A stretch of 64,000 bases of DNA. It comes from Rhodocollybia butyracea. Its lineage: Eukaryota > Basidiomycota > Agaricomycetes > Agaricales > Omphalotaceae. Both the position numbers and the translations under genes were made by a program. Where the stretch lies: assembly GCA_015501585.1 (NCBI GenBank), contig JADNRY010000029.1:62001-126000 (forward strand), read 5' to 3'. This document shows positions 47,499-60,285 of this stretch, piece after piece. The first letter of the stretch is position 1; every line of letters begins with the position of its first letter. The notes beneath the pieces are model-generated. The model searched no databases, was not told where the DNA came from, and saw nothing but the letters and a program-made list of their open reading frames with translations.

Positions 47499-48284
47499 AT
47501 GGTTGCTCAGACACGCGCGCAAGCTAAATATGCAGCTGCAGCTGCAGGGACTTCATCTCACTCTGCATCAAGTCGTGGCATTCCCATTGCAAAGCACACT
47601 CGCAAACGCGCGCTGCCCACTCGAGCCCAACGATCGGGTAAACAAACACAAGGCGCATGCGGACCTCGACGCAGCACCAGACGCCGGAAGGCCTCGGTCC
47701 TACCTGTTGCTCCTATCTTCCCAGATAACGATTCCTCGATCGAGCCAAATCCCACACACCAAAGCTCCAACAGACAGCTTGTGTCGACATCTTCTGCCAT
47801 CTCCTCCATAGTCGGAGATGATACAGTGACCGGCTGGAAACAATCTGGCAACTGTTTGCGTCGAGAATCGTTTGTTTCCCCAGAGCTTACAACACGCATA
47901 CAAACACAACAACAGGTAGCACTCGCTGAACGCGAGGGCGAGGTATACAGAGAGCAGACCATGGAGATGATGAGCAAACACTCCCTTACCTATCAGTGGT
48001 ATGACAGGATGATGGTAGAGGGTCTACGAAATCGCCAGGAATTCAATACCAACACTGTCGGTCTTGACGCTGTGATGGAAGATAGACGCGAGGGAGAGCT
48101 AGACGATGGAGATGAAGACCCGGACATGGAGAACGACGATGCTGACGCTGATGCTATGGCACTAGACTCGGCCAACAACTCTGTCGTAGCTTCGTTTCCC
48201 GATACGCTGTTTCAACCTTGCCCACCAGGCGTTCGATACGCACTAGTTTCCACTCCTACAGAAATTCTGTATCCTTGCGATTAA
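47499..48284 (+). CDS. Hypothetical intronless protein, 261 aa
   Basis: Open frame from 47241; the ATG at 47499 (context AACATGG) is the likeliest start because the protein-like composition begins there. N-terminus MVAQTRAQAKYAAAAAGTSS is Ala/Ser-rich, followed by a basic stretch RRSTRRRKAS. The middle is helical (QQVALAEREGEVYREQTMEM, LTYQWYDRMMVEGLRNRQEF). An acidic tract (DDGDEDPDMENDDADADAMA) follows near residues 205-230. The C-terminus reads FQPCPPGVRYALVSTPTE. No known domain. The mix of basic and acidic low-complexity segments suggests a nuclear protein. Sits alone in a gene-poor area. Confidence 0.5.
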   Translation: MVAQTRAQAKYAAAAAGTSSHSASSRGIPIAKHTRKRALPTRAQRSGKQTQGACGPRRSTRRRKASVLPVAPIFPDNDSSIEPNPTHQSSNRQLVSTSSAISSIVGDDTVTGWKQSGNCLRRESFVSPELTTRIQTQQQVALAEREGEVYREQTMEMMSKHSLTYQWYDRMMVEGLRNRQEFNTNTVGLDAVMEDRREGELDDGDEDPDMENDDADADAMALDSANNSVVASFPDTLFQPCPPGVRYALVSTPTEILYPCD

Positions 48285-51200
48285 AGAGAGGATCTTCTTC
48301 TATGCACTCTATGCCAATTCTAGATTCAATATGCGACCAATCCTATGTAACCAATATGTTCAATACTCATCAATTTGTATCTCGCGAGAAACTAGAAAGA
48401 TGCACTCTTTTCTTGAAACTGATGCGCTGGTAAGTTCTTTCCTGTTTTATTCAATTCGGACTCGCAAGGAAGAAGACCAACTTGAAGATGATTCGAGAAC
48501 CGCCGCTTCGGTCACATGTCACTTGACATTCAACATTCAACTTGTCTTGTCGGGTTCCACTCCACGGACTACGATCCCCTTCAACGTGGAATAAGTAGCC
48601 TTCTCCCGCGCTCTGCGAATTCAAACACTACAATTAGGCCGTCTTCCACTCGCCTAACAGTTAATATAACTGACAGAACTATGGACAGAACACCGTCTCT
48701 TTGGACGAAGTTACTAACTAGAACATCTAATGGTGTGCAATTCTTCAATTCGAGTTTGAATACTTTGAAAGAACGTTAATCAACCCGAATAACTACCAAT
48801 GTAACCTATCCTGTGGTCACTGGTAATACTCTTCTTTAACCCCCTATAGGACTCTAGCTAGAACCTGCGATTACATTTCTCGAAACCAGTCGAAACCCCT
48901 CACTCAAATTCGAGCAAAACCTAGATCATGATATCAGTAGAACTCTTAGACTCAATGCCCAGCTTGCCTGATCAGATTTACGTTTCGCCCACAGTACATA
49001 CCTGTTCTAGTCTGGCGCTCTAGCGGGTGCTATACTAAGAAATGCAATCAGATCATCAGCTATATCGTAGGTCAACGAGGCATCGTATCCTCATTGCAGA
49101 CGTCATCCTTATCGTTTTGGGAATGTAAAACAGAGCCGATACGTTACGGTAGAACGTGCATCGACGTTTCTGGGTAATTTGCTAGGGCGATATGTCATTT
49201 CGGACGGACAATTCATTAAATGCGGAGATAGTGAAATCTTGTTTCACTCTCGGATTTTTACAGCAAAGAGGTCGTACTATCAGCTCTGTTTCGATACGAC
49301 AAGTGGAACTAGCGGTCATGGACGTTGTTACATTGAACTACTATTGATTCACACTCCAAAGGTCTTCGAATCAGTTCGTCGGTCGTTGGCTCTCTGGAAT
49401 GTGGGACAATCCGCAACAACCCGAAGGAATAAAGTTAACAGCTTTCCATACCCCATTCCCTCTGAAATAATGCAGAAGCGTACATGTTCACCGCAGGAGA
49501 ACGTCAAGAATCCGTGGTATCTTCGGGGATAGTTTGGCTGACATTGAGCGAAATGACTTGGTAGTTCTTGGTATGATCCATGATGTTTAGAGCCTTGGGT
49601 CGATTCAATGCAGGACGAAGGCATCCTGTGCAGAAGCTTATTACCAAGATGCGGCGATACAAGAGTCAAACCCTCGTAGAAATGTACAACAGTGAATTCC
49701 ATCTTTGTTTTCTTTTGCGGTAAGGATTTTTCCTTGCGTTGAAAGTCCAGCAGGAATCCAATATAGCGGTAAAAAGGAAATTCCTTTTTGATATTTAGTA
49801 CCAAGAGCTATTACGACACGGTGAAATAGGTCCAACGAGCAAGGCACATCACTGTGGTAGCTACGAGTCGGACACTACGAGCCTCAAATTTCCTGGAAGG
49901 TTCATGTACCCTCTCTATACCCCCACATTCTTATCGGTTTGATCTACTTGGTTACCAAGCTTCCTCTCAATACGAGAATGTCAAATTTATCCTCGTCGTC
50001 GCTATACGTATGCAGGCACGATATACATAAATTTTGCGCAAATATGTGGCTAAATTCCGAAGTCAAAACTTGGATACAGTATGCATTCCTTCCTTCCAAT
50101 TAAGTATGTCAAAGTCCACTGATCTTATAATGATCATAACCACCAGAGGCATGGAACTTTCGTACCAACCCTCCGCGGTAGTAAGAATGTGGAAATGCTA
50201 CTACTCGGATCTGTATGATGAAGTTGTGGTGGTAGGGCCTTAATTAAAGGCCTAAAAAGGAAGGCACAAAGCTGCGAAATATGTACTATCTCGTTCACTC
50301 TTTGGCAAAACCGATTTTGCCTTGAATTGACGCAGAAACTAACGCGTACGGCCTGGTTGCACCTAAGTACATGCATCGATCGTTTATCGATTCATACGTA
50401 CCGCCGGAAGATAGCATATTTGCTATTCGTTGAGGAGTAATCAGCGCTTCAGCCACCCCGGACCGAACATTACTTTTTTGTGTTATCCTGCTTATACATC
50501 GAGTGCCTGAATCGTGCCTACCTGTTTTTGCTCCGTTAAGCAGGAGTGAGCTACTTAAGGCTACTTAGTAGCTTGGAAACGTAAAATGTGCTACACGCAC
50601 CAGAGTATCTACTACACGCGTTGCAGAAGGCCGCTCTCTCTTGATCATCGATAACGCGATAGCCCTTCGAGTCTAATTTCTCAGTTCTGCTCTTCCATGA
50701 CGCCAAGTCTCTGCGTAATATTGAATAAAGACACCTAAATGTTAAACCCCGACTTCTGGGGAAATGAATAAGGCAAGGAGCCGGTTAGTTGTGGATATAT
50801 GCCTATATATGCGCTATATATCCGCACGAATTCGATGGTCGGCCCCGCACGGCTACCAATGTTGTTTTCAACTAAGACACTCATACTGGATGCTGGACAG
50901 AACTCAAGTGGTTGAAGAGCAAATAACCTACTACCGCACTGACTCGAGCATGGGGTATGTTGGAGTTAACTTGGCCCCTATCTCGCATTGAAGGATTTCC
51001 TCGGAATAGTCTGTCTGTCACTGGAAACTGGATAACGGAACGAAAGCTAGAAGATCTCTCGGAACAACGGAAGGAGGCGAGATGGGCTTGGAAGGTGGAA
51101 GGTGGAAACGCTTCGGAGAGATTCATGAATTTCGGGAGGACGAAAATGGTTTAACTGTTTTGTTTTCACCCAAAGTATGTACTTCATATGCGGGCCTGTC

Positions 51201-52984
51201 GTCTAAACTCCCTCGCAGAAGCTACTGGTCACGGCTGCGGAAAGCTAACAGATTAGATATCCACAGCAATGACGGGTGAAATCAACCGGGGTTAACGGAT
51301 TGACGCTCCAGAGTATGTGGTCTGTATTTTTCCCAGAATTCTTAGAACTACTGTTATAGTATACGTCGGTAAAAGACATTCATCTGGTCGGAATATCAAC
51401 ATGACAGAACTGACCGGAACACTCAAAGATAGCTGCAGGGAAGAGTAAACGTGGGATCGGAATGGAATAGGACAGTCGTCGGAGTAGTATTTGGGTTGAA
51501 TAGCTAGTGAACATGCGACCAAGCGTGGGACACCCGACGCCCAACCATGTTCAAGCGAAATGCAACGTCGTTGGGTAGAGTATCAACTTCTCGAGGTGGC
51601 ATACAGTCTTGAAACCAAGCTCCACAGGGAACTCAAAAGCGGTAGTAAAATCGTATAGTCTCTATAATTGCATCGGATGCAATCACATTCAAATCGACGA
51701 GGAAGTTTGATGAGCCAGAGTAAGAATATTTATTGTGGGCGTTCATTCAGTTTTGGTGAGATTTATCTTCAGCTCTTGAGAGTCTCTTAGCCTGAAGAGT
51801 GGTTAAAAGAATTTTGTAGGGTGATAATGTGTAGCTGTAACATCGAGCCCGCGATTGGAAGAACGCATAGAAGACTCCAACAAGCTCACATTGGACTCGC
51901 TTCCTGGCCATTAGAAGCGTCTATCTGACACAGATACTAGTCTTTTGTCGCCGCTGGGAAGGAGATCCGCAGCAGAAGAACCAAGTAAAGATGATGTGCC
52001 CAACAAGAATTTCTCGGAGTCTGAGATCTATTTGGTTGTATTCCTGGGGTCAAAAAAAAAACTTGACTGAGAAAACATGTATTTTCAATGCGAGTTATCG
52101 GGGAATCCAGTCTTCATTGTTTCCAATCCAAGCAAAGCTGATGAAAGATGCGATATCTGCAACTGAAGGGGGTAGATTTTTATAATACCTCAGGGTGATA
52201 GAGCACGTTGCAGTTCCTCGCGCTACGAGAAATCTGGGTAGGTAAGGTACAGGTAGGTACCGTACAGCCAAAGGGAGCCAAAGGGGTTGGTAAGTAACGG
52301 AGGCAAATTGAGGGTCGTTTCATCAATGGGCCAGGTTTCTTCCTCAAAAAAAAAGCGATACTCCTCCCGGAAAATGCAAATATCTCGGGGCTCGGAGTCG
52401 TGCTGAGTCGTGATTATCAGTTAATTTGCTACCTAGATACAAGCAAGACGTCCAAACTGTCTTCGCTAAGGTTGAGCACCAAGGAAGAGATATCAGACCC
52501 CCGTTGAACGGTTGAACATGAATATTAACGGCTTGGAAGCTGTCACACACTTGAGGAATTCAACAATGGGAGGATGCAGCCGGATTCGAATTTCGGCATC
52601 GTTTACCATGTGCATGTAAACTGTAACTTTTAAAAAGGAAATTAGCTCATCAAAAGAAAAGGACGAAAAAGGACAATTGAGAGTGATGACATAATAGAGC
52701 GCTGATTACCGTGTTGACTAATGGGGATAAGTAACATCAAGATCCAGTTTTTCGTTTTTTTCACGGATGGGAACGGTTCAACGAATCCCTATAAATGAAT
52801 AGCCTCGACTTCGCGCATTATTTTTCCGAACCTCAATTCTGTTTATTCCCAATAACTTCCAGAAAGCCAGCTACAGGCTTTGCGACATCTACTGGCTGCT
52901 TCGCCATTGCTCTTCATCCTGGCTACTACGGTTTGGTTTTCTACGTGCATCTGACGCGTCTGGATCCTTTGATACAACACCATC
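48285..52984. other. Gene-poor region, 4.7 kb
   Basis: Only short ORFs (for example 49179-49532 plus and 49349-49804 minus) with no family features. A palindrome AGGGCCTTAATTAAAGGCCT lies near 50235-50255. AAAGGGAGCCAAAGGGG and GTAGGTAAGGTACAGGTAGG repeat-like words lie near 52230-52290. I see no transposon core domains. Confidence 0.4.
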
Positions 52985-55900
52985 ATGTCAGTCGGTATGT
53001 ACCTCAATATCTCTCTTTAGAACATTTCGTTCAAACGTCGATGTACAAAAGATATGTCAAGGACAAGTACTTATGTATCACGCGACGAAGATTTTCTGGA
53101 GCTTCCCCCAATGACTTTCAAGCTGGGCAGTCGCGCAGACGATTCCAGCGACTCTGATACAGAGAGAAATGAACTTGACGAAAGAGACGGTAGAGAAAAG
53201 GTACGTTTACCTCTCGGAAGAACTAGTATTTGCGGCGTTTTAACCTGTTGATCTTCCAGCCTCTTCCGGCACCACCAACTTCCTCGACACTGTCGCCGCC
53301 AAAGCCTAGTGCACGCAGTTCCCCGTCTCCCATATCTCATATCTCCAATTTTTCTACCTCAACCGTATCAACTTCCAGTTCTATTTCTTCTCTTCCTGTC
53401 ACCCCTGTCACTCCGAATACTCCAATTACGCCCTTCCTTTCCGCTTCTCCCAGCTCATCCTCCTTGTTAGGCGCACCTTTGTTTACTAGGGCAGTTTCTT
53501 CAATTGGAGCGCGAAGTAGGCAACCCTCAATTGTATCTCTTGCAGGTGGGTACCATCTACCGACCATGGTAGCAGGTAAATCCAGTCCCATTATCAGTCA
53601 CAAGACCGGTTTACCTGTTTTAAATGTCATCGACCTAGAAGACGTAGACGCCGATGTTGACGGCGGCCACTTGAGGTACCTCGGCGAAGACACAAACACG
53701 AGCAGGCCATCAGTTCGTCTGAATAGAAATCCTTCTCTCGGTTCTGCTCACACCCGTACTACTTCGCCCTTGGCTACTGATCCCGTATATTCGGGCGTTG
53801 TGCGGCGGTATGCGAGTGCTGGAAACCTTCTTTCTGGCTCTTCGTCCCGGGCTAGTAGTCCTGGCGGACATCAATATAGCCATTCACATCCTCTTCCATT
53901 TTCTACGGCGTCACCATCTCCTCTTAGTTCTTTTCCCACGCGCTATACAGGCTACTCCGCGATGAACACACCTACTGCTTCAGTTTCAGATGTCGCACTT
54001 AACACGAACGAATCCCGTACGCGTTCGAGATCAAACTCTACGGGCTTGCGCAATGCGGTCTACATTCAAGCGCTAGACTCGAAAGAGGTTGCCCGAAGAT
54101 TGTTAGATCTTTCATCTGCTGGTGGAGAGATGGATGATTTCTCTGATCTTTCTGCTCCGGAGGTCGAACCGGACGATGATCCCGAGCAATCAAAATGGTC
54201 ACCCGCATCATCTGTTGTAGATTTGCGATCACCGGCGTCCAAGACCTCTTCCGACCTTGCCTGGGGGTTTCCGAGGCCCCCTAAGGTTCACGCTCCTCCG
54301 CCGACACCCAGTACACCTGGTCATACATTTCCAGTCGCCGGTCCTTCCAATGTCGCTGGAGATGCTTCCGCACTCAAATCGCCTATTCTGGAGGAGAGGA
54401 CAAGGAGAAGGTCTTTCATGAGCGTCGGCAAGCGTAAAAGTTTTCTTGCAGCTTCTAAATCTTCTGCCGACCCCCTTCCACCCGTTCCTGCTTCACCCCC
54501 AGCCAATGGTGACACCCAACCCCCTCTTTTGTCCACCCCAGGTAGGCGACAAAGATTAGCTAGTTTTCTCGCAAAAATGGCGAGGAACCCTTCTTCTCAA
54601 GCTTCTCCGATTCCCTCAGTTCCAACTTCACCGACATCGGCCTCACGTTCGAGCTTGTCCGTTCCTCCTTTAGCCGTCAGAAATCGATCAGCGCCACACC
54701 GCCCAGCTCCGCTCGACTTGTCTTTGAAAACAAAAGAGCCATTGTCCCCAATTCTCGCCACAGAATCTGAATCAGCAAAGGGCCATCGGAGCCCTCCACG
54801 CCTGCGTATTCCAGTTCTGTTTCGAGTTGGAACAATGAGCCTTGGCTCGAGTCGGACACGGAGGACGAGATGGAAGAGATGGATGGGGAGTTACTTGCGG
54901 TGGCTGCTGGGTTCGACCTACCCTCCGTTCCTACTTCTCCGAGTACTCCGAGGCGTAGTCCGCCTGATTCACCAATAAGACCACTTTCGTACGAACGTCA
55001 AACTGACTTTCCCTCTACGCCTACCGGAATGGAAGCAGAGGATGTGCAAATGGGAAGAGGGAGCTATGCTCAGATGTATGGTTTCCGGTCGCCCAAGAAG
55101 CTATATGCTGGAATGTATCAGCCGGCCGCCAATAGTTTCAGTCATCTTCCATACTTACATCCGCAAGATGAAGCCAGTGTTCCGAGAGGAGCCACTCCAC
55201 CTTCATGCGCTCAGTCTATGATCAGTCCTGGGGATCTACCCCCTAGCGGTGGAAGCCAGAAAGTACCCCGAGAGAGGAAGATTTCTGTGATCAATCTGAA
55301 CACCCCATTGTCTCCTCCACCTTCTGTGCCGCGCAACTCTTGGTCCAAATCTCCTGCGTCTCCAGGCAGCCCAAAGAACAAAAGCCGCAGAATGGCAGGA
55401 TTAATTTCGCGATTTTCATTTGGGTCATCGACCTCACTAGCGTTCACTCCAGTTTCGTCCGATTCCATACCACCTGTTCCCTCACTAAAAGTTGACGAGC
55501 TAGGGCAGCTCATGTCGGATCCGTTCGCTAAAGACGATACCACGATTACTGTCATGGGCAGAAATTCAGGAGAGTCATTCATGTCGCCCGGGGTGTTGTC
55601 CCCTGAAATTAGCGACCTCCCGACTTTTAGCACGAGGCAGCGGAGTGGAACCACTAGTACCACCAATTCAGCCTTTAGCTCTTCTACTTTCGACACTTTC
55701 GACTCAACTTTTTCTTCTGAACGTAGTTCACCTCCCGTGAAGAAAAAACGTCGTTCGTTAGGATTCAGCCTTGGGGGTAGCGCCAACGCGCCTCCCTCGA
55801 CTGCCGGTCGAGGAAAGAAGCGCAAGCTGGTGATCAGTGGGGTGGGGGTGGAGGATACGGCTGCCTTTCAAGCAGTGAAACAGTGGTGCGAATCATTTGG

Positions 55901-56108
55901 AGAGGTGCGGAAGTTTGAGTGGCAGCAAAATGGCAACTTGGTTGTTGATTGGAGGAGTAGAAGCGTTGCTGATATGGTGAGTATTTTCCTTTGCTCGATG
56001 TCGAGTTGTAGTTGAAGGTCTAATCATTTTTTACAGGTATGTCGTATACAAGCTAATGTGCATATCAGAGGCGCTGGCAGCGTTGCGTTGAGCTGGTATC
56101 AATCATGA
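52985..56108 (+). CDS. Large Ser/Pro-rich protein with C-terminal RRM-like segment; one-base frame break
   Basis: Exon 1 is tiny (MSV, from 52985) and splices to DMSRTSTYVSRDEDFLELPP. A further intron leads to a long exon of Ser/Pro/Thr-rich, mostly disordered sequence with many SP/TP sites (PVTPVTPNTPITPFLSASPS), suggesting phosphoregulation. At about 54780-54785 the frame must shift one base to join ESESAKG to PSEPSTPAYSSS; the downstream frame then runs EDEMEEMDGELLAVAAGFDL to the end. The C-terminus, KRKLVISGVGVEDTAAFQAV then QWCESFGEVRKFEWQQNGNL and VVDWRSRSVADM, joined by the last intron to VCRIQANVHIRGAGSVALSW, has the beta-alpha-beta pattern of an RNA-recognition motif. About 1000 residues in all. 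Function unknown; RNA binding is inferred. Confidence 0.68.
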
Positions 56109-57947
56109 CCTGCTTTTCTCTCTCTGGATCGTTTTTTCTTCTCTGTTTGTTTTTTTATCTTTACATATCCATATAGAGTTGATGGCGTTCGACCATCGTG
56201 TTGTGTTATTATTATTCCTTCACTTTGGACATAGTTTTACCCCACTTCTTTTTCGACTGTTTATATTCTTGTTCTGTTAATAGTTGACGCACTGTATATG
56301 CGTACGGGCGCTGGATCAGCGCGGATGGCTTGCATGGAAGCTGCATTCGGTGAGTCTTGTGCTACTGCCTCTTTAATCATAAGCTGACGTGTCTTTTTGT
56401 TCCCAGTGTGCTTCTGCTCCAACTCTCATCTCTCGCATCTGAAAAAAGTCACCTGTTCTTTCAAATGAATGGTGAATGGGTGACACTCGATACAGATGTT
56501 CTGGAATCCCAGTCCACATTTCTTGGATACTCGCTCCGTGGATGTATCTGTCCAATGTAACACGTTGTAACACACCGGCCATTATCACGACTTTTTTCCA
56601 TGCCAGTTCCGTACCAGCGGTCATTTGTTGGTCGGAGGTGGTTTTTTCTCTTTTCATTCCGGATGGACTATCACTCTCACTCGCACTTTTATCTTAACCA
56701 TGTACTGGACGCTCTTTCGAAACCATCTTTCGCATATCTCATATCACACCTGCTGTATCGTCACTCTTTTCATCTCGACTCACTGCTCTCATTCGTTGCT
56801 GTTACAATAGTACCTATCCATCCGTGTATCGCTCCCACCCCCTTTGTGTTGCTACTTTCCCTCTTGCATTCCGGTTCATTTTCCTGCTTGTCGCAAAACC
56901 TGAAAAGGCATTATTGGTGCTATTTCTTTGTGTTGTTCTCCGTGCTGAACATTACATACTTACCTGTCTTTTTCTTATTGGCTTTGAGCATATTACACTA
57001 CATACATCTTGATTTAAGTATCGGTAGCTTTCTTCATGTATTGACAATGACATTTAGAGTAAATGTTTTACCCAAACTTCACATCCCGTTTCTAGTTTGG
57101 TCCAGGTACTACTCACGCGTGTTCACTTTGTCACTTGACTGTGTTGCTTTGAATCCTTGAAGTGCTTAACGCCGCGCATACATCTGCCTACATCCCCGGA
57201 TCGCTCGTACAAGCTGCACGTCACTTTCTCCAAATTACTCAGGTACGGTGGTTATCGATCCAGGTCTCGGACGTCGGTGGTCGGAAGAAGCGTCCATCGA
57301 TAAGCTTGTCCGAGTGCCTGTGTCGTTCATCTGGGTTCTCGCTTCTACTACTCACAACCAGATTTTCAGCTTCATCGTTTACACGAGGCTTCTATTTTAC
57401 GACTTTTAGATAAAGATCGTCGGTTCTTCCCCTCAAAGCCTTCGTCGGTGATATCGACTCAGGCTACACTAGGACCACCCTTTGCGGGCCCTGCACGATG
57501 ATATACCTCAGAAGACAATCAGGTCAAGTTCTTTACCAGTCTAGTTGGTAAAACACCTGGAATCCATCCCAAAAGATCTATGGGGAGTAGCGGTGGGTTC
57601 CAACACAACGAAGTACAATGATAACCGCAACCGCAGCCTCGCTCTTCCAAGGATATTTGGAAAAATTCTTTTTGGAAAGGGCTCCTAAAACTCATTGATG
57701 AATACGGTAAAAAGGTGTGGTAACGCGTTAGTGTCTAGAGTCGGAAGCGGTACTGATAAAGAATTATGGCGCCAAAACGTAGAGGCAGATATTTGAACTT
57801 GTCTTTTTCGTTAACCGGTTTCTTCCCAGTGCTGTTTTAGCCGTTTCTCAAGAAGTTCTTTATCTCTGTTTAAGTAACTTACTACGTAGTATTTAGAGAC
57901 TACATCATCCTTCCTCCGAGGAATGCCTTACCCTCTAATTTGACCAT
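56109..57947. other. Pyrimidine-rich 3' region and intergenic, 1.8 kb
   Basis: The plus strand from about 56110 to 57150 is strikingly rich in T and C. A 186-codon open frame (56600-57160) is a by-product of this bias: it encodes mainly Leu/Phe/Ser/His and lacks family features. 57170-57947 has no recognisable gene. Confidence 0.45.
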
Positions 57948-58317
57948 CAACAGGGAAACATACATGTCCAGACCTCCCATTGCCTCTGGTAACCATCTCC
58001 TAGATTGAGTTCTGCATAACTCCCAGAGGGATGGGATGAACTGGGGAAACCATATGGCTGGTGCGACTGCGAACCAACAGACGGTCATGGACTGAAGGTC
58101 CTTGTTGACGACTCCTGTTCTCTCCGGTTCTCATAATGGTAGATGGTGCAGCCGCTGGAACGGCTGTCTATTTTGGCGCTCATTCGTTCAACTCTGTAGC
58201 TCAAGTTTTCCCCTAGTACAAATAACTGTGCCGAACTTTATGCTGTTGAATGCACAAGGCACCACTGCATCGGATCCTCGAAATATGAACAGATATTATT
58301 CATCGTGCTTTCCAACT

Positions 58318-58470
58318 CATGTCAGGCATGTTGGAACTGACAGATACAAGGCGGTTGTTTTCGGTCCCTCATGGCTCCCTTCCCTCCTTCTCTTTAAGTC
58401 GTCGGTAAATCACTGGTACTCCTGCCCAGCTCTTCAGTGTCCTCAGCGAGCCATAAATCCAGGGGGCCGG
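58318..58470 (+). pseudogene. Relic of the 5' end of the membrane-protein gene
   Basis: Matches the promoter and first codons of the gene starting at 58780, but the start codon is GTG in place of ATG (CAGTGTCCTCAGCGAGCC) and the sequence diverges right after. It shows an earlier local duplication. Confidence 0.6.
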
Positions 58471-58779
58471 CTATGTAGTAGGACTCATCTTACCAGGCTT
58501 ACATCATCTTTTTGGTAGGTGTGATGTCGAGGTGCGACCTGGATGAGAGCGCTGCTACTTGACCTATTTGAGTATTGTTTGCTGCTCAGCCCTCAGCGCT
58601 TCTCAGGTGTGACCAATCATTCTATGACTTTCAAAGCAGGTTAGTGCCATGTCAGGCGTGTTGAATCTGTCAAATGCTACAAAGCAATTGTTTTGAGCCA
58701 CCCTCCCTCTCTCATAACTCCCTCCTCTCCTTGTCCTCAAGTCATTGGTATATCACCGATACTTTTGCCCAGCTCTTCA

Positions 58780-59492
58780 ATGTCCTCAGCGAGCCGTATG
58801 TTCCTGGTCCTCGCTATCCTATACCATGCTGTCTTGCATATCCTGGCTTTCTCTATCGCTATCCCAGGAAATCCCGTTTCAAACATATCATTCACGGTAA
58901 TATGGGAGCGCGATTCGACTGATCCCACTGTCTTCGCTCTAGGCCAGCAGCTAGAGGACTCACCGACAGCCGAATTTTCAGGAAGCGGAATTTTTGCGAA
59001 TATAAGTGGAACACAAGGACAATCGGTCGATACGCAGGCCGTCAATTTGACCGTGAAGGATTCTGGGTATGTATCAAAGTTTTTTTCTGAAGGTGGATGT
59101 TAATATACACCTTCGATTTACTTAGAACTTTTATCATATACGGACTGGTGATAGGGTTGGCCTGGTTTTTGCACCAATGTTTGTATTATGTTGAAATCTC
59201 CTTCATCTAGAACTACGACAAGTACATTCTACATCAGTCCCACCTTTGTTATCCTTAGTCCTGCTCAAGCCACAAGCACAACCGTCAATTCGGCTGAAAC
59301 GTGGGACCACGATATATAAATATTCAATGAAAATTATTATCTGATAGTACTGGCAGATACCTAGGGACATCGTTTCCATTGACCCCAACGTCTACAACGT
59401 CTACAACTTCTATACCAAGCTCCGCGGCCAGTACCTCTACCGGCTCAGCCTCTACTTCCGAGGCTTCCCCGACGGCAAGCTCTACTAGTTAA
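58780..59492 (+). CDS. Ser/Thr-rich surface protein, copy 1 (stop before the transmembrane part)
   Basis: Start MSSASRMFLVLAILYHAVLH is a signal peptide. Mature part: NPVSNISFTVIWERDSTDPT, ALGQQLEDSPTAEFSGSGIF, NLTVKDSG. Introns lead to STFYISPTFVILSPAQATST and a Ser/Thr-rich stalk. In copy 2 the stalk continues into a transmembrane helix. Here the codon that is TCA in copy 2 reads TAA (59490-59492), so the reading frame closes before the helix. A helix-coding exon is still present downstream (near 59564-59640, GVIIGGVIGGLVALSIISS). The product would therefore be soluble and secreted, or the copy is decaying. Function unknown. Alternative splicing could avoid the stop but I see no better site. 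Confidence 0.62.
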
Positions 59493-60280
59493 GGGAAGAG
59501 TACCAGGTGCGTATATTTTCTTATTTTTTTCGAGAGAGTATTATCCACTGACTTGAAATCAGCCACAAGACAGGCGTGATTATTGGAGGTGTTATAGGAG
59601 GTCTTGTTGCGCTTAGCATCATATCATCTATATGTGGATGTGGCGGGGGACGTTCCGTTTCGTTTTCGGTTAATGTGTAGGTTTCAGTTTCAGTCGCTGG
59701 AATTTTTGTTTTGGTTGGATTTCGGTTTCGGGTGTCGGCTTTTGGTTGTTGAAAGTTTTTCGGTTTTCAGTTCTCGTACGCCGGATTTGTGCAATTCAAA
59801 TGCGGACCGGCTGGCAGTGAACATCGATTTAGGCCCATACATGGGAAGAGTTTGCAGACTACTTATAGTGTCGGTCGCGGTAATTGCAGAAGTCCTGTGG
59901 GCTTGTAGCCTGTCAGCCGAAATTGATTGTTCCCGTGACGCGCTGTTCCTAAATGGGACCACGTCGGTGATACTGCTGGCACTACTACCACTACTACTTA
60001 GATGCCCAAATTTGAAAAAGCCTCTCTGGAACGCTCTTGAATTTGACTCACAAGCTGTCTTTTTTTCCCACCAAGCTTATGATGTCTCAATGAGCTGCCC
60101 GAACCTATCCACACTACTAACCTTTGCTGGCTTTGTATACGGATGAGCAACCTTACTACTTCACCCCGCAGAGGTGAAATCCCTAGGACCCTAAGTAACC
60201 CTTTGGCACATTTGGACCAGCCCTCCTTAAAATTTTTTATGGCAGAGTAATGCTGCTTCAAATCTTAATGCAGACGTAAA
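59493..60280. other. Downstream of copy 1 to retroelement
   Basis: Includes the stranded TM-coding exon and then GT-rich sequence with GGTTTC/TTTCGG words (59660-59780). Open frames on both strands (59604-60146 plus; 59690-59962 minus) have no recognisable domain. The minus-strand one has plausible protein composition and might be the C-terminus of an unknown gene. Confidence 0.35.
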
Positions 60281-60285
60281 TACTA

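Larger units (their letters stand above)
57948..59640. repeat. Segmental duplication, unit 1 (of 62178-63540)
   Basis: Starts with GGGAAACAT(A)CATGTCCAGACC in both units and runs through promoter and gene. Unit 1 also holds an extra partial copy of the promoter and start region (58318-58470), repeated at 58640-58810. Confidence 0.8.

Noticed and set aside
55211..55825. 204-aa minus-strand ORF
   Set aside because: Opposite to the strongly biased Ser/Pro coding frame, which produces long antisense open frames.
54870..56015. Separate 381-aa gene starting inside the RRM protein region
   Set aside because: It is the second half of the 52985 gene after a one-base frame break; composition and SP-rich style are continuous.
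56600..57160. 186-aa ORF resembling a hydrophobic membrane protein
   Set aside because: The hydrophobicity comes from T/C-rich DNA (Leu, Phe, Ser codons); no conserved motif and it lies in the probable 3' region of the preceding gene.
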